Origin: SAR86 cluster bacterium
GTDB lineage: Bacteria > Pseudomonadota > Gammaproteobacteria > Magnimaribacterales > Magnimaribacteraceae
DNA: 64,000 bases
Reading direction: 5' to 3'
NCBI GenBank assembly: GCA_023703575.1
Contig: CP097969.1
Coordinates: 587,517-651,516 of the forward strand
Part shown: in pieces, positions 27,582 to 37,141 of the stretch
Layout: every line of letters starts with the position of its first letter
Numbering within the stretch: the stretch's first letter is position 1
Program-made: the position numbers and the translations under genes
Notes under the pieces: model-generated
Databases searched by the model: none
What the model saw: only the letters and a program-made list of their open reading frames with translations
Told to the model about the DNA's origin: nothing

Positions 27582-28928
27582 ATGTCTGCGATCAGAACAA
27601 GATTTGCTCCTAGCCCCACAGGTTATCTACACATTGGAGGAGCTAGAACAGCACTTTTTGCTTGGCTCTTTGCTAAATCTCAAAATGGAGACTGTTTACT
27701 CAGAATTGAAGATACAGATAAAGAACGGTCAAAAGACGAATACACGGCAGAAATTATTGAAAGTTTTAAATGGCTTGGAGTTGAATTTGAAAATGAGGTT
27801 ATTTACCAATCAAATAATGCTGATCGGTATAAAGAAATTATAGATCAGCTTCTAGACCAAGGTTCAGCTTATATTTGTAAGGGTGAAGACTTAGAGACTG
27901 ATAAAAAGTACAGGGACCAAAATCTTCCAAGAGATAATAAAACGGTAGTGCGCTTTAAAATGCCAGAAGAGGGCAACACAGTTTATGCGGATATTGTAAA
28001 AGGCCAAATAGAAGTCGCAAATGAACAATTAGACGATTTTATTATTGAAAGAAGTGATGGTTCTGCAACTTACAACCTGTGTGTAGTAGTAGATGACTTA
28101 GATTCTGATATTTCTCATGTTATCAGAGGTGATGACCATGTTAATAATACCTTTAAGCAGATAAATGTTTTTAAGGCTCTCAACAAAAATGTTCCCACAT
28201 ATGGACACGTTCCTATGATTCTTGGCGAAGACGGAAAAAGATTATCTAAAAGGCATGGAGCTTTAGGAGTACGAGAGTATGCCAGGTTGGGTATTTTGCC
28301 TGAAGCTTTAAAGAACTACCTGCTAAGATTAGGATGGTCCATGGGTGATGACGAAATATTCAATGGAGAAGATATGAAAAAAAATTTTCAGTTAGGAATT
28401 TTAAATAAGTCTCCTGCTACTTTCTCAATGGATAAATTACTTTGGTTTAACAAATATTATTTGGATCAAATGAGCTTAGATCAATTGATGAAAGTTGTAC
28501 CGCCGAAGGATTTTGATGGAAGTGAGTATTCTAAAACTGTCTTGGAAACAATTAGAGATAGATGTTCAACATTAAATGAATTCTCTACAAATGCTGACTA
28601 TTTCTTCAAGGATCCAGAAGATTACGAGCAGTCACTGCTATTACAGCATTGTAAAGAGAACACATTTGATCATTTATCTCTTTTAAAAGAGCAATTAGAG
28701 GCACTTCAGATTTGGGAACAAGCTCATATAAAAGAAGTTATCGATAGAGTAGCTCTTGATCTTGAAATAGGCTTTGGAAAGATTGGCTTGCCTCTTAGGC
28801 TAGCTCTCACCGCAACAGTAAACTCTCCTTCAATAGACCTGGTATGTGAGATACTCGAAAAAGAAATTACTATAAGAAGATTAGAAAGTTTCTTAATTAA
28901 AATTAAGAACTTAAAAACTGATCAATAG
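27582..28928 (+). CDS. gltX: Glutamyl-tRNA synthetase
   Basis: 448 residues, class I. The HIGH-equivalent motif SPTGYLHIGGARTALF is at the N-terminus, and the KMSKS-equivalent is GKRLSKRHG. A helical anticodon-binding domain follows. It charges tRNA-Glu, and also tRNA-Gln in organisms lacking GlnRS. It starts 3 bp after the dnaQ stop, giving an rnhA-dnaQ-gltX operon. The last 26 bp overlap the convergent hydrolase gene. Confidence 0.96.
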   Translation: MSAIRTRFAPSPTGYLHIGGARTALFAWLFAKSQNGDCLLRIEDTDKERSKDEYTAEIIESFKWLGVEFENEVIYQSNNADRYKEIIDQLLDQGSAYICKGEDLETDKKYRDQNLPRDNKTVVRFKMPEEGNTVYADIVKGQIEVANEQLDDFIIERSDGSATYNLCVVVDDLDSDISHVIRGDDHVNNTFKQINVFKALNKNVPTYGHVPMILGEDGKRLSKRHGALGVREYARLGILPEALKNYLLRLGWSMGDDEIFNGEDMKKNFQLGILNKSPATFSMDKLLWFNKYYLDQMSLDQLMKVVPPKDFDGSEYSKTVLETIRDRCSTLNEFSTNADYFFKDPEDYEQSLLLQHCKENTFDHLSLLKEQLEALQIWEQAHIKEVIDRVALDLEIGFGKIGLPLRLALTATVNSPSIDLVCEILEKEITIRRLESFLIKIKNLKTDQ

Positions 28929-29844
28929 CTTCCCAGGCCTTTTTACGTATCTCATCCTTTTCCATCATAATCTCATGCTGAGATTCTAAAGAAACAATAG
29001 TCGTTAAATCAGACTGACCTAATAATTTCTTATTCACTGAGCTATTTACTAATTTATCATTAGTGGCATCTAGAAGCAGGAGAGGTCTGTTAATTGCAGA
29101 GGACCAATCTATTGATTTAAAATCATTAGTCCTTTTCAGGGCATGCTTCAGCCAGCCTATAGTTATTCCTCTAATGCCTAAATCAGGAAACTGTCTAAGA
29201 AATTTAAAAGTCCTACTAAATCTTTCTTCATCTGTTGTGAGAGCATTCTCTAGAAAAGGCTCTTCTTGCCATCCTGAGTCATCATCCCAAGAAGGTTTCT
29301 GCATTGGAAACGCACTTAAACCGAAATTTTCGAAAATTCCCAATAAACTTACTATCCTTCTCGAAACAGCATTTGCTCTGACAGAAACCATTGGAGCGCA
29401 GAGTATGCATTTACTTAATATATTTTCAGAAGAAATAAAGTAAGAAGTCATAAGACAACCACCCATTGAATGTCCAAAACCTATTAAAGGTTGTGGGCAC
29501 TTTAAAGAAAAACACTCATTAATAACTTTAATCAAGTCTAGGTCATAAGTCTCAAATTTATCAATATGACCAATTTTTTTATTACTTGCCTTTCTGGTAG
29601 AAAGACCCTGTCCTCTCCAATCCATCATGGCAACACAAAAGTCTCTCTCAATGAATTCACAAACCACTTCATAATACTTTTCTATAAATTCTGTCCTACC
29701 GGATTGAAGAATAATCGTGCCTTTGTTGCTATCAAGGTTCCAAAAGGCAACTCTTAATTTGTTCTCATTGTCTAAAGGGAAATAGTAAGCGCTACCATCA
29801 GGACAGTTTATACCATCAATTTTACATAACGGTGCATCAATCAT
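28903..29844 (-). CDS. Alpha/beta hydrolase, lysophospholipase-like
   Basis: 313 residues. The nucleophile elbow GFGHSMGG has Ser126, preceded by the DWRGQGLS loop typical of lysophospholipase L2/monoglyceride-lipase-type hydrolases. An acid residue in LLLDATNDKLV and a His in LESQHEIMME complete the triad. No signal peptide is seen, so it is cytoplasmic. The substrate is probably a lipid ester by family analogy. The gene overlaps the end of gltX by 26 bp, and lies 33 bp downstream of the S9 peptidase on the same strand. Confidence 0.88.
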   Translation of the reverse strand: MIDAPLCKIDGINCPDGSAYYFPLDNENKLRVAFWNLDSNKGTIILQSGRTEFIEKYYEVVCEFIERDFCVAMMDWRGQGLSTRKASNKKIGHIDKFETYDLDLIKVINECFSLKCPQPLIGFGHSMGGCLMTSYFISSENILSKCILCAPMVSVRANAVSRRIVSLLGIFENFGLSAFPMQKPSWDDDSGWQEEPFLENALTTDEERFSRTFKFLRQFPDLGIRGITIGWLKHALKRTNDFKSIDWSSAINRPLLLLDATNDKLVNSSVNKKLLGQSDLTTIVSLESQHEIMMEKDEIRKKAWEAIDQFLSS

Positions 29845-29877
29845 TATTAATAAAGAATATTAATGAAGTTAGAGATA

Positions 29878-31887
29878 TTAAGTAGCTAAGTACTTATTAA
29901 AAAAGGCACTTATACGTTTAAGTTTTTCAATTCTATTTTCTTCTTCAGAAAAGCCATGACCTTCTTTTTCAACAATCATTTTTTCATAAGTGATGCCTCT
30001 TTTATCGAGCTCTTTCATGAAAGTAACTGCTTCTTTATATGGTGTCCTGATATCTTTCCCGCCGTGAATTATCATGAAAGGGATCTTCAATTTTTCAACA
30101 TAATTAACTGGAGATTGTTTTTTAGCTTCATTGCCATCACCAAATGTTGCTTGCAGAAATTTCTTTCCTCCTCTGGCCCATCTTATGTCACCACTCTTAT
30201 ACTGAGCATTTATATCATAGAGTCCAGCTTCACTTACGGCACATTTAAACAGATCTGGTCTCATCATTGGAGCTTGAGTAGATGCATAACCACCATAGCT
30301 GCCACCATAAATACAAACATTTGATTTATCAATAAGTCCTTTCTCATCAAAAAATTCTAAAGAATCAAATATATCTTCGAGAACTGTATCAAAATTCCCG
30401 TAGACTTCTTTCATGTGTTTAAGTCCATATCCGCTGGATCCTCGAATATTATTTTGTATTACATTAAATCCTTCTGCAGCAAGAAATTGCACTTCGGGAT
30501 CAAAACCCCACATGTCTCGAGCCCAAGGCCCTCCATGAGGCATAATTATAGTAGGTGCATCTTTTTTCCCAACTGCCTTGGTGAAATATGACTGGATTAA
30601 ATCTCCATGCTTATTTTTAAAGTCATAAACTTCCATTTTTGAAAGAGAATCGTAAGAAGTTTTAGACCAAAATCTTCCTAAAGGCGCGATTTGGTTTTTC
30701 TTTACATCTAGTAAATAATAAATTCCAGGATTATTATCTGCAGACACATAACCAACTGCACGGGAGTAATCAGTTGATCTTGACGTTAACATAGTCTTGC
30801 TTCCAGGGAATGCATTGAAAAACTTTATATGTAGATCTTTTAGGCGGTTAGGTTCCGATAAATACAGATATTCAGGTTTTCCGTCATCTATCCTAATTCC
30901 ATATGGACCATCATCAATACTTGAAGCTACGCCTGTTATGTCAACTCTTGGATGCCTGTAAATTAGTTCATATGTATTCTTTTTAAGATCATACTCATAT
31001 AAACCTGTAGTATCTTGATCCATATATTCAGTCACCATCATCTTTCCATTTGGACTGAAACCTTCGATCGACGCATTTTTTGGGAATTCGAAATCTTTGT
31101 AGAATACCCATCCAGGCATCTTATTGTCTTCTCTGATTGGTGGTATATAACAATTATTTTCAGAACCGCATTCTCTACTTGAGAGGGACCCAGAAGGTAA
31201 ATTAGGTTTATAAAGATAAATCTCAGATGTATTTTCCAGATTTGAAGTCCAAACTCCCATTAAATCACCTTTATTGTTAAATACCCATGTGGGGTATATG
31301 ACTGGAGAACGAGTAATAAATGTTACTTTTCCTGAAATGATGTTGAGTTTTGCTAAATCATTAAAACCAGCATTATCGAAAAAGTTAACAAGAATATGAT
31401 CATCATCATCGGGCAATCTATGAACTATGCTAGCCGGCCTCTCCGGATTTGATTTTGCTCTGTTTCTGACACCCTGAAGATGGTCAGGTGCAGAACCGTA
31501 TCCTGCTATTAATTTGGTATTTCTTCCATCTAAATCTGCAGCGACTAATTGTCCAATATTTAATTCTGCAGTACTCCTTGAATCTGGTCTCGTGACTGAG
31601 AATACAATTCTATTATCTGTTGCCCAAAAGAAGTCGCTTATACGTCCTTTTTTTCCAAAATCATGTACGTTGACTAGCTGAGAAGAGTCTAGATCAAGTA
31701 TTTTGACGATTACTGTCTCTTCAGTTTTTTGTTGGACAGCGATATATCTTCCGTTTGGAGAAATTCTCACTTCATAAATATCAGGCAGAGATCCGAAAAT
31801 CTCTGCATTTTTTGAAGTATCGGAGTATATGTATTGGGGTAAGGCGAGGCTAAAGAATATAGAAAGAGCTATTAAGTGTCGTTGCAT
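29878..31887 (-). CDS. S9-family prolyl oligopeptidase-type peptidase, exported
   Basis: 669 residues. It has an N-terminal signal peptide (about 22 residues), a beta-propeller-like region to about 400, and a C-terminal alpha/beta hydrolase domain. The catalytic Ser530 lies in YGGSYGGYAS, the Asp in IHGGKDIRTPY and His644 in EGHGFSEEE. Such enzymes (acylaminoacyl/dipeptidyl peptidase type) cleave short peptides in the periplasm. This is consistent with the peptide-scavenging theme of the ABC importer upstream, although the genes are not linked as an operon. Confidence 0.92.
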   Translation of the reverse strand: MQRHLIALSIFFSLALPQYIYSDTSKNAEIFGSLPDIYEVRISPNGRYIAVQQKTEETVIVKILDLDSSQLVNVHDFGKKGRISDFFWATDNRIVFSVTRPDSRSTAELNIGQLVAADLDGRNTKLIAGYGSAPDHLQGVRNRAKSNPERPASIVHRLPDDDDHILVNFFDNAGFNDLAKLNIISGKVTFITRSPVIYPTWVFNNKGDLMGVWTSNLENTSEIYLYKPNLPSGSLSSRECGSENNCYIPPIREDNKMPGWVFYKDFEFPKNASIEGFSPNGKMMVTEYMDQDTTGLYEYDLKKNTYELIYRHPRVDITGVASSIDDGPYGIRIDDGKPEYLYLSEPNRLKDLHIKFFNAFPGSKTMLTSRSTDYSRAVGYVSADNNPGIYYLLDVKKNQIAPLGRFWSKTSYDSLSKMEVYDFKNKHGDLIQSYFTKAVGKKDAPTIIMPHGGPWARDMWGFDPEVQFLAAEGFNVIQNNIRGSSGYGLKHMKEVYGNFDTVLEDIFDSLEFFDEKGLIDKSNVCIYGGSYGGYASTQAPMMRPDLFKCAVSEAGLYDINAQYKSGDIRWARGGKKFLQATFGDGNEAKKQSPVNYVEKLKIPFMIIHGGKDIRTPYKEAVTFMKELDKRGITYEKMIVEKEGHGFSEEENRIEKLKRISAFFNKYLAT

Positions 31888-31960
31888 AGTAAAATTTTTA
31901 TCAAAAAAAAATAAGTAGTTATAGTATCATTTTCAACAGTGACAGTGAATGTTGTAATTT

Positions 31961-32036
31961 GGGGCTATAGCTCAGCTGGGAGAGCGCAACACTGGCAGTG
32001 TTGAGGTCGGCGGTTCGATCCCGCCTAGCTCCACCA
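31961..32036 (+). tRNA. tRNA-Ala (anticodon GGC)
   Basis: 76-nt cloverleaf. The acceptor is GGGGCTA/TAGCTCC with discriminator A and encoded CCA. The anticodon arm CAACA-CTGGCAG-TGTTG gives GGC. The T-arm is GGCGG/CCGCC with TTCGATC. It lies one base from the convergent gene ending at 32038. Confidence 0.97.
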
Positions 32037-32037
32037 A

Positions 32038-32883
32038 TCAATAGATATTTAATTCTATAAAAAGGGCTGGATGATCGCTCAAAGGACCTTCTTCTGTAAA
32101 AAACGATCTATCTTCTCCAACTGAATTTATCTTAAACCTCACATCTTCTCCTTGTTTTATGAGGATATAGTCCAAGATGGACCATCTTGCATCAATTTGA
32201 GTATCTTCAAAAGTATCCATTAAGGATAATTCATTCTTAAACTGTTTTAACAGTTCCATATCTCCTGGATCTTTGGAATTTAGATTAAGATCGCCCGCAA
32301 CTATCAAAGCTTTTAGGTCTTTTTTCTCATTAACAGCTGAGATAATATTTTCTAATTGTTTCTCTCTCGCATATCTGTCTGAGTCTCTTCTGCCCGCATC
32401 CATATGAGTATTGATAATATAAAAATCTTTCTCATTTGGAGTAGTAATTTTGATTATCTGGAATCCTTTATAAGCAAAACAGTCATTTGCTCCTCTTAAC
32501 CAACCAGAACAATCCTCATAGGTTTCATTCTCAACTTCAATTAACCAGCCATCAGGTAAATTGAATATGGAAGTTAGACCTGAGCCAGTACAAAACGGAC
32601 AAAGAAAAGTTCCCATTCCACCTCTATGAGCAATGCTTTCGGTGCCGAGTCCAGAAGATAATTCTTCATGATGTGAATAGTCTTCTTGTAATAAAGAGAT
32701 ATTAAAATCTCGTGTTTTTTCTCCGATAATGGGAAAGCGCATTTTGGGATTATCATCAATAAATATCTCAGGTAGTCCGTGGGTGTTATAAACCAATATA
32801 TTTAGGTTTAAATTTTCATCCTCTGAACAAAAAATATGAAAAGGTATAAATAAATAGATAATTAATAAAAACTTACATTTCAT
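32038..32883 (-). CDS. Exported endonuclease/exonuclease/phosphatase-fold protein
   Basis: 281 residues. A signal peptide of about 20 residues (MKCKFLLIIYLFIPFHIFCS) is followed by an EEP fold: NILVYNTHG, NTHMDAG (His/Asp), VAGDLNLN (catalytic Asp/Asn) and a C-terminal LSDHPAL (catalytic His). EEP members include DNases and sphingomyelinase-type phosphodiesterases; several Cys residues in the middle suit an exported enzyme. A sphingomyelinase C-like activity is possible, but the substrate cannot be decided. It starts 2 bp after the SDR stop on the same strand. Confidence 0.85.
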   Translation of the reverse strand: MKCKFLLIIYLFIPFHIFCSEDENLNLNILVYNTHGLPEIFIDDNPKMRFPIIGEKTRDFNISLLQEDYSHHEELSSGLGTESIAHRGGMGTFLCPFCTGSGLTSIFNLPDGWLIEVENETYEDCSGWLRGANDCFAYKGFQIIKITTPNEKDFYIINTHMDAGRRDSDRYAREKQLENIISAVNEKKDLKALIVAGDLNLNSKDPGDMELLKQFKNELSLMDTFEDTQIDARWSILDYILIKQGEDVRFKINSVGEDRSFFTEEGPLSDHPALFIELNIY

Positions 32884-32885
32884 AT

Positions 32886-33692
32886 TTATTTCTTATTCCT
32901 TTTTGTAATTTTATTCCAAATGCTTGTTGATAATGACATTCCGAGGAATGGTCTAACAAGCTTATAGACTTTACCTGGTATTACAGTTGATTTTCTTTTT
33001 AGAGAAGCTTCTTCAGTTTCTGATACTACTTTTTCGGCATCTATCCACATCCATGATGGTATTTTTTCTCTAAGATGATCTAAGCCTGCTCTGGAATGAG
33101 CTTCAGTTTTTACATACCCTGGCAAACTCACGGTGATAGATATATTTTTAGAAGAAAGTTCTTGGGATAGGGATTGACCATATGAATATATTGCAGATTT
33201 AGCAGATGCATAGATTGAAGACTTAGGCATAGGTGTTATTGCTCCTATACTTGATATGATCACAATTCGTCCTTTACCCTTTTTAACCATACTTGGAACA
33301 TAGGCTTCTATTAAATCAATCACACCATTGCACAGGAGATAAAATAGATCTTTTCTAGCTTCTTTATCGATACTTCCTGCTTCACCAAACATAGTGATGC
33401 CTGCGTTAGCAATTATTAAATCGGGATCTTTCACTTTGTTTGTAATTTCTTGCACTCCCTCAGGCTTAGATAGATCTGCAAGATGATAGGTAGAGTCCTT
33501 ATTTTTAATTACATTAAAAGCCATCTCAGATTTTTCTGGATTTTGTGCTACGAGCTCAAGTTGCCAATTATTTAACGCCAAATATTTCGAATACGCGAGA
33601 CCAATTCCAGAGGAGAAACCTGTTACCAAAGCTTTAGATTTTTGGTTGGTTTTAATAGTATTCATTGAAATAAAGGTAAAACTCTTATTCAT
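32886..33692 (-). CDS. Short-chain dehydrogenase/reductase
   Basis: 268 residues. The TGFSSGIG cofactor motif lies at about 25-32, NAG at about 105, and the catalytic Ser and YASAK (Tyr-x3-Lys) follow. The C-terminal extension after the SDR core resembles DltE/RDH-type SDRs acting on lipids. An in-frame Met at residue 10 is an equally possible start; neither has a clear ribosome-binding site. Substrate unknown. It is upstream of, and probably co-transcribed with, the exported EEP protein. Confidence 0.88.
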   Translation of the reverse strand: MNKSFTFISMNTIKTNQKSKALVTGFSSGIGLAYSKYLALNNWQLELVAQNPEKSEMAFNVIKNKDSTYHLADLSKPEGVQEITNKVKDPDLIIANAGITMFGEAGSIDKEARKDLFYLLCNGVIDLIEAYVPSMVKKGKGRIVIISSIGAITPMPKSSIYASAKSAIYSYGQSLSQELSSKNISITVSLPGYVKTEAHSRAGLDHLREKIPSWMWIDAEKVVSETEEASLKRKSTVIPGKVYKLVRPFLGMSLSTSIWNKITKRNKK

Positions 33693-33774
33693 TAAGTATA
33701 TTTAAATTTTACCTAAATAACTTAAAAAAGATTTCTATCTTCTTTTAAAATTTATTTTGTCGTACTATTGATTG

Positions 33775-34494
33775 ATGACAGATATAAACACAACTGAATA
33801 CTATAGCGGGTGGTGGGCAGTACTTTTTATTTTCCTATCTTTTAACTTGATTCCAATTCCTTTTGCCATACTCGTTGGATTTCTTGGAGAGTGGGTTTAT
33901 CAGAATCCAGTAGAGGTTGATATGAATTACCTGGGATTGATCAACATGCACCCAATTGCAGATAATTTAGTTTCAATTTTTTCAATGACAACCTTGCTAG
34001 CTTTTGTGCTCTGGAGAATGAGAGTTAGGCAAATACCTTTTGGTGACCTAGGTTCTTTGAATCTAAATAAAAAAGATTTATTTTTCGGAACGCTCTTTTT
34101 AGCTGCCTTTATTTTATTAGAAGAAATCTATATGTGGATCCTTGGCATTGAGATGCCCATGGGATTTTTAGAATTTATGTTGTCTGAACCTTTAATCCTA
34201 GGCCTTATTTCCGTTGTTATTATTGCTCCCATAGCAGAGGAATTTATTTTTAGAGGCTTTTTGTATTCTCAGCTGAGTCGAACAAGAATAGGTCCATGGG
34301 GAGCTGTAACCCTTAGCAGCTTTTTATGGACAGTAATCCATTTTCAATATGAAGCTCTTATCTTGGTCGTTTTGTTCATTTTCGGTATTTTTCTTGGTTA
34401 CATAAGGATGGCCTATAAGTCTTTAAGTCTGCCAATAATGCTTCATGGGATAAATAACTTATTTGCTTTTTTTATGGCGTATTATTTCTATTAG
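33775..34494 (+). CDS. CPBP-family intramembrane metalloprotease (CAAX protease-like)
   Basis: 239 residues from the ATG at 33775; the TTG just before it could also initiate. There are about six membrane segments. The glutamate motif EEFIFRGFLYSQL (EExxxR) and the downstream WTVIHFQYE histidine are the Abi/CPBP active-site motifs. Bacterial members process membrane peptides or bacteriocins, or have unknown substrates. It ends 42 bp before the start of the N-terminally truncated TonB receptor. Confidence 0.88.
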   Translation: MTDINTTEYYSGWWAVLFIFLSFNLIPIPFAILVGFLGEWVYQNPVEVDMNYLGLINMHPIADNLVSIFSMTTLLAFVLWRMRVRQIPFGDLGSLNLNKKDLFFGTLFLAAFILLEEIYMWILGIEMPMGFLEFMLSEPLILGLISVVIIAPIAEEFIFRGFLYSQLSRTRIGPWGAVTLSSFLWTVIHFQYEALILVVLFIFGIFLGYIRMAYKSLSLPIMLHGINNLFAFFMAYYFY

Positions 34495-34535
34495 ATTTTT
34501 CTTGATTGAATATCTAATTAGGGGTATTTTGATAG

Positions 34536-37091
34536 TTATATATTTCAAATGTTGATTTTGGTATTGCATCTACAGATAACGGACTTTATGACATAGAAAG
34601 AATAGAGATTCTAAGAGGACCTCAGGGAACTCTTTATGGAAGGAACAGTATTGGAGGTGCAGTAAACTTCATCACATCCAAGCCGTCACAGGATTTTTCA
34701 GCAGAAGTAAGGACTTTAGTTGGAAGTTATGGCATGGCTGAAGGATATGGATTTATAAATGGAGGCTTGACTGATAACTTAAGTGCGAGACTCATAGTAG
34801 TAAACAGAAGTAGAGATGGTGTTATTAAAGATCTTGGGGCCGGTGAGGATCTTGATAGTTATGAAGATGAAAACTACACTCTTGCATTACGTTGGGAAAA
34901 TGATAACCATACTTTTGATATAAGAGGAAATGAAAGAAGTTATGGAAGAATTATTAGTTCAGCACAAGGTGCAGGACTACTAACGACTAGTGAGTATGGA
35001 GGAAACCTAAGAAGAAATGATCTTATGGTGCATGGGTATAGGCCAGTTGATCCAAATATACCATGTTCGAGCCTAGCGGATAGAACAGTTGCCAATTGTG
35101 CTACTCCCGGGTATCAGATTTTTGAATTTAATCATAAAGGTATCCAGAGATTTGGCCAGTTCCTTGTTCCGGGTGTTGACCCTGCAACATTTGCAGGCAC
35201 CGGTGTTAGTCCAAACTTTGCTTTTGGTTATGATGCCGACATACTGGCAGCAACAATGCTCGGTGATGGAAAAAGTATTCCCTCATTAGATGGAGATGAT
35301 CTTGTAACATCTACAAATGGCTTTAATGATGAGTATTTTGATCATCAAGCTGGAACTATTAATTATACGTGGGATGCTAGAGATGATTTAAGTATAAAAT
35401 ACATTGGTTCTTATACTGATTATCTGTATACCAGAATTACGGATGATGATAGAACAGGAAACCCACTTTATGATGAGCAATTTCATGCTATGCAAGAAAA
35501 TGAGAATTATCAGCATGAAATACAATTCTTTTGGGATATAACTGATGATTGGAGTTTTGTTGGTGGTTTGTTCGAGTATCATGAGGAGATTGATCAAGAC
35601 TTAGATTTTTTCAATCCAAATGGTGATGCACGTTATTCTCAGCCAGCTGATTACGGTTCTTCAGTCCCTGCAGATGCTTCAAGGCAAGTTCAAATGCTCA
35701 CAGCAATAGCAGCTTATGGTGGAGCCAATCCAACCGTACCTGCATTCCCCACAACTGCTGGACCATATACTGCTAGAGATACGGGCTGTGGAATTGCCAG
35801 CCTTTTAGGAGCCGCACCAGTACCTGACTTTGCTGATCCAGCCTTGACCCAAGTATGTATTATTTCTGGTCCTTGGGATGGAGAAAATGCTGTTCTGAGA
35901 AACGGTCCTAATCCTTCACCGGGAACAACATTTGTTTGGCAAACAGAAAATAAAACCGATGCTTATGCTGTTTATTTCCAAACTGAGTATCAAATAAATG
36001 ATACTTGGGCCATCACGTTAGGAGGTTCATATAGCGAGGATGAAAAAGTTGCAGAAGAAAATCTTGTTCAATACAACGAAGCAGATTTAACTGCGGCGAA
36101 TCTGCTTGCCTTTAACGTTTCTACCGGCGCATTAAATGCTGATGGTACACCTACAGGAAATGGAATAATAAGATTTAAAGGTGTTCCTTATTCAAGATCA
36201 TTTTATAGATCTATGGAAAGGGAATTCGAAGAATCTAACTATAGGGTGAATGTTGATTACTCCCCTACGGATAATGCTTTATGGTATCTATCTGTGACAA
36301 CAGGTCACAGAGCTGGAGGATTTAATTTGGGTTATTTCTCAGCTTTCCCTTCCTATGATTCAGAAGAAGTAACCTCCTATGAATTAGGTCATAAAGGATC
36401 TTACATGGACAATACTTTGCAAATTAATGCTTCGACTTATCAATATGTTTATGAAAATATACATGGTCAATTTGAGTCACAAAGCTTTTTGGGCGGAGTG
36501 AGTACATCTGTTGTTGGTTATCCTGAAGCTGAGACTAAGGGGTTTGAGCTGGAAGCTATATATATGCCACAACCTAACTGGATTATCGGTGGTAACTATA
36601 GTTATACAGATGCTAGATTCTCAGAGGAAATAGTCGATGCATTTGGCAATAGAGGTGTCATTGAGGTTAACAATCCTGATGCACCTAGTTCTCTCTACTC
36701 AATTAAAGAACGAGAGAGACCAATTAATGGAGTAAAAATGGAAAGAATTCCTGAAAATAAACTTTCAGTTTATTCCAACTATACTCAAGAATTAAATGAT
36801 GGTTCTATAGATTACTTGGTAGGTGTTTCATGGACTGATGAAATCATTTGGTCAGACGCAGCGATGCCTTATCACATTTCACCTGCCTTTAGCCGTGTAG
36901 ATATGAAAGCTACATGGACTAATAATGAAGGTGATTTAGAAGTTATGTTTTTTGTAAACAATGTAATGGATAAAATTGGTGTAAGAAATATGTCAACTGA
37001 TGACGAAACCCAAGGTTTCTTAGTATCTGTTGTTCCAACACTTCCACGAATGGGAGGCATTTCGTTTACTAAGAAGTTTGGTGCTTACTAA
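34536..37091 (+). pseudogene. TonB-dependent receptor missing its N-terminus
   Basis: The open frame starts after tandem in-frame stops (TGA TAG at 34530-34535) and encodes 851 residues beginning inside the plug domain: VDFGIASTDNGLYDIERIEI, then LRGPQGTLYGRNSIGGAVNF. This aligns with residues around 120 of the TBDRs at 41690 and 44808. The signal peptide, TonB box and first third of the plug are absent. The first in-frame ATG (34734) lies past the plug core and has no ribosome-binding site. The barrel and C-terminus are otherwise uninterrupted, so the loss is recent, or an assembly join between paralogous receptors. Confidence 0.85.
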
Positions 37092-37110
37092 ATAGGCTGA
37101 AATGAGTTAA

Positions 37111-37137
37111 AAAGGCCTGCTTTATGCAGGCTTTTTT
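37111..37137. terminator. Bidirectional terminator between TBDR and ybbP-like gene
   Basis: Stem GCCTGC/GCAGGC with a TTTAT loop, A-rich on the left and a 6-T run on the right. It serves the plus-strand receptor and possibly the convergent permease gene ending at 37142. Confidence 0.85.
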
Positions 37138-37141
37138 ATAG

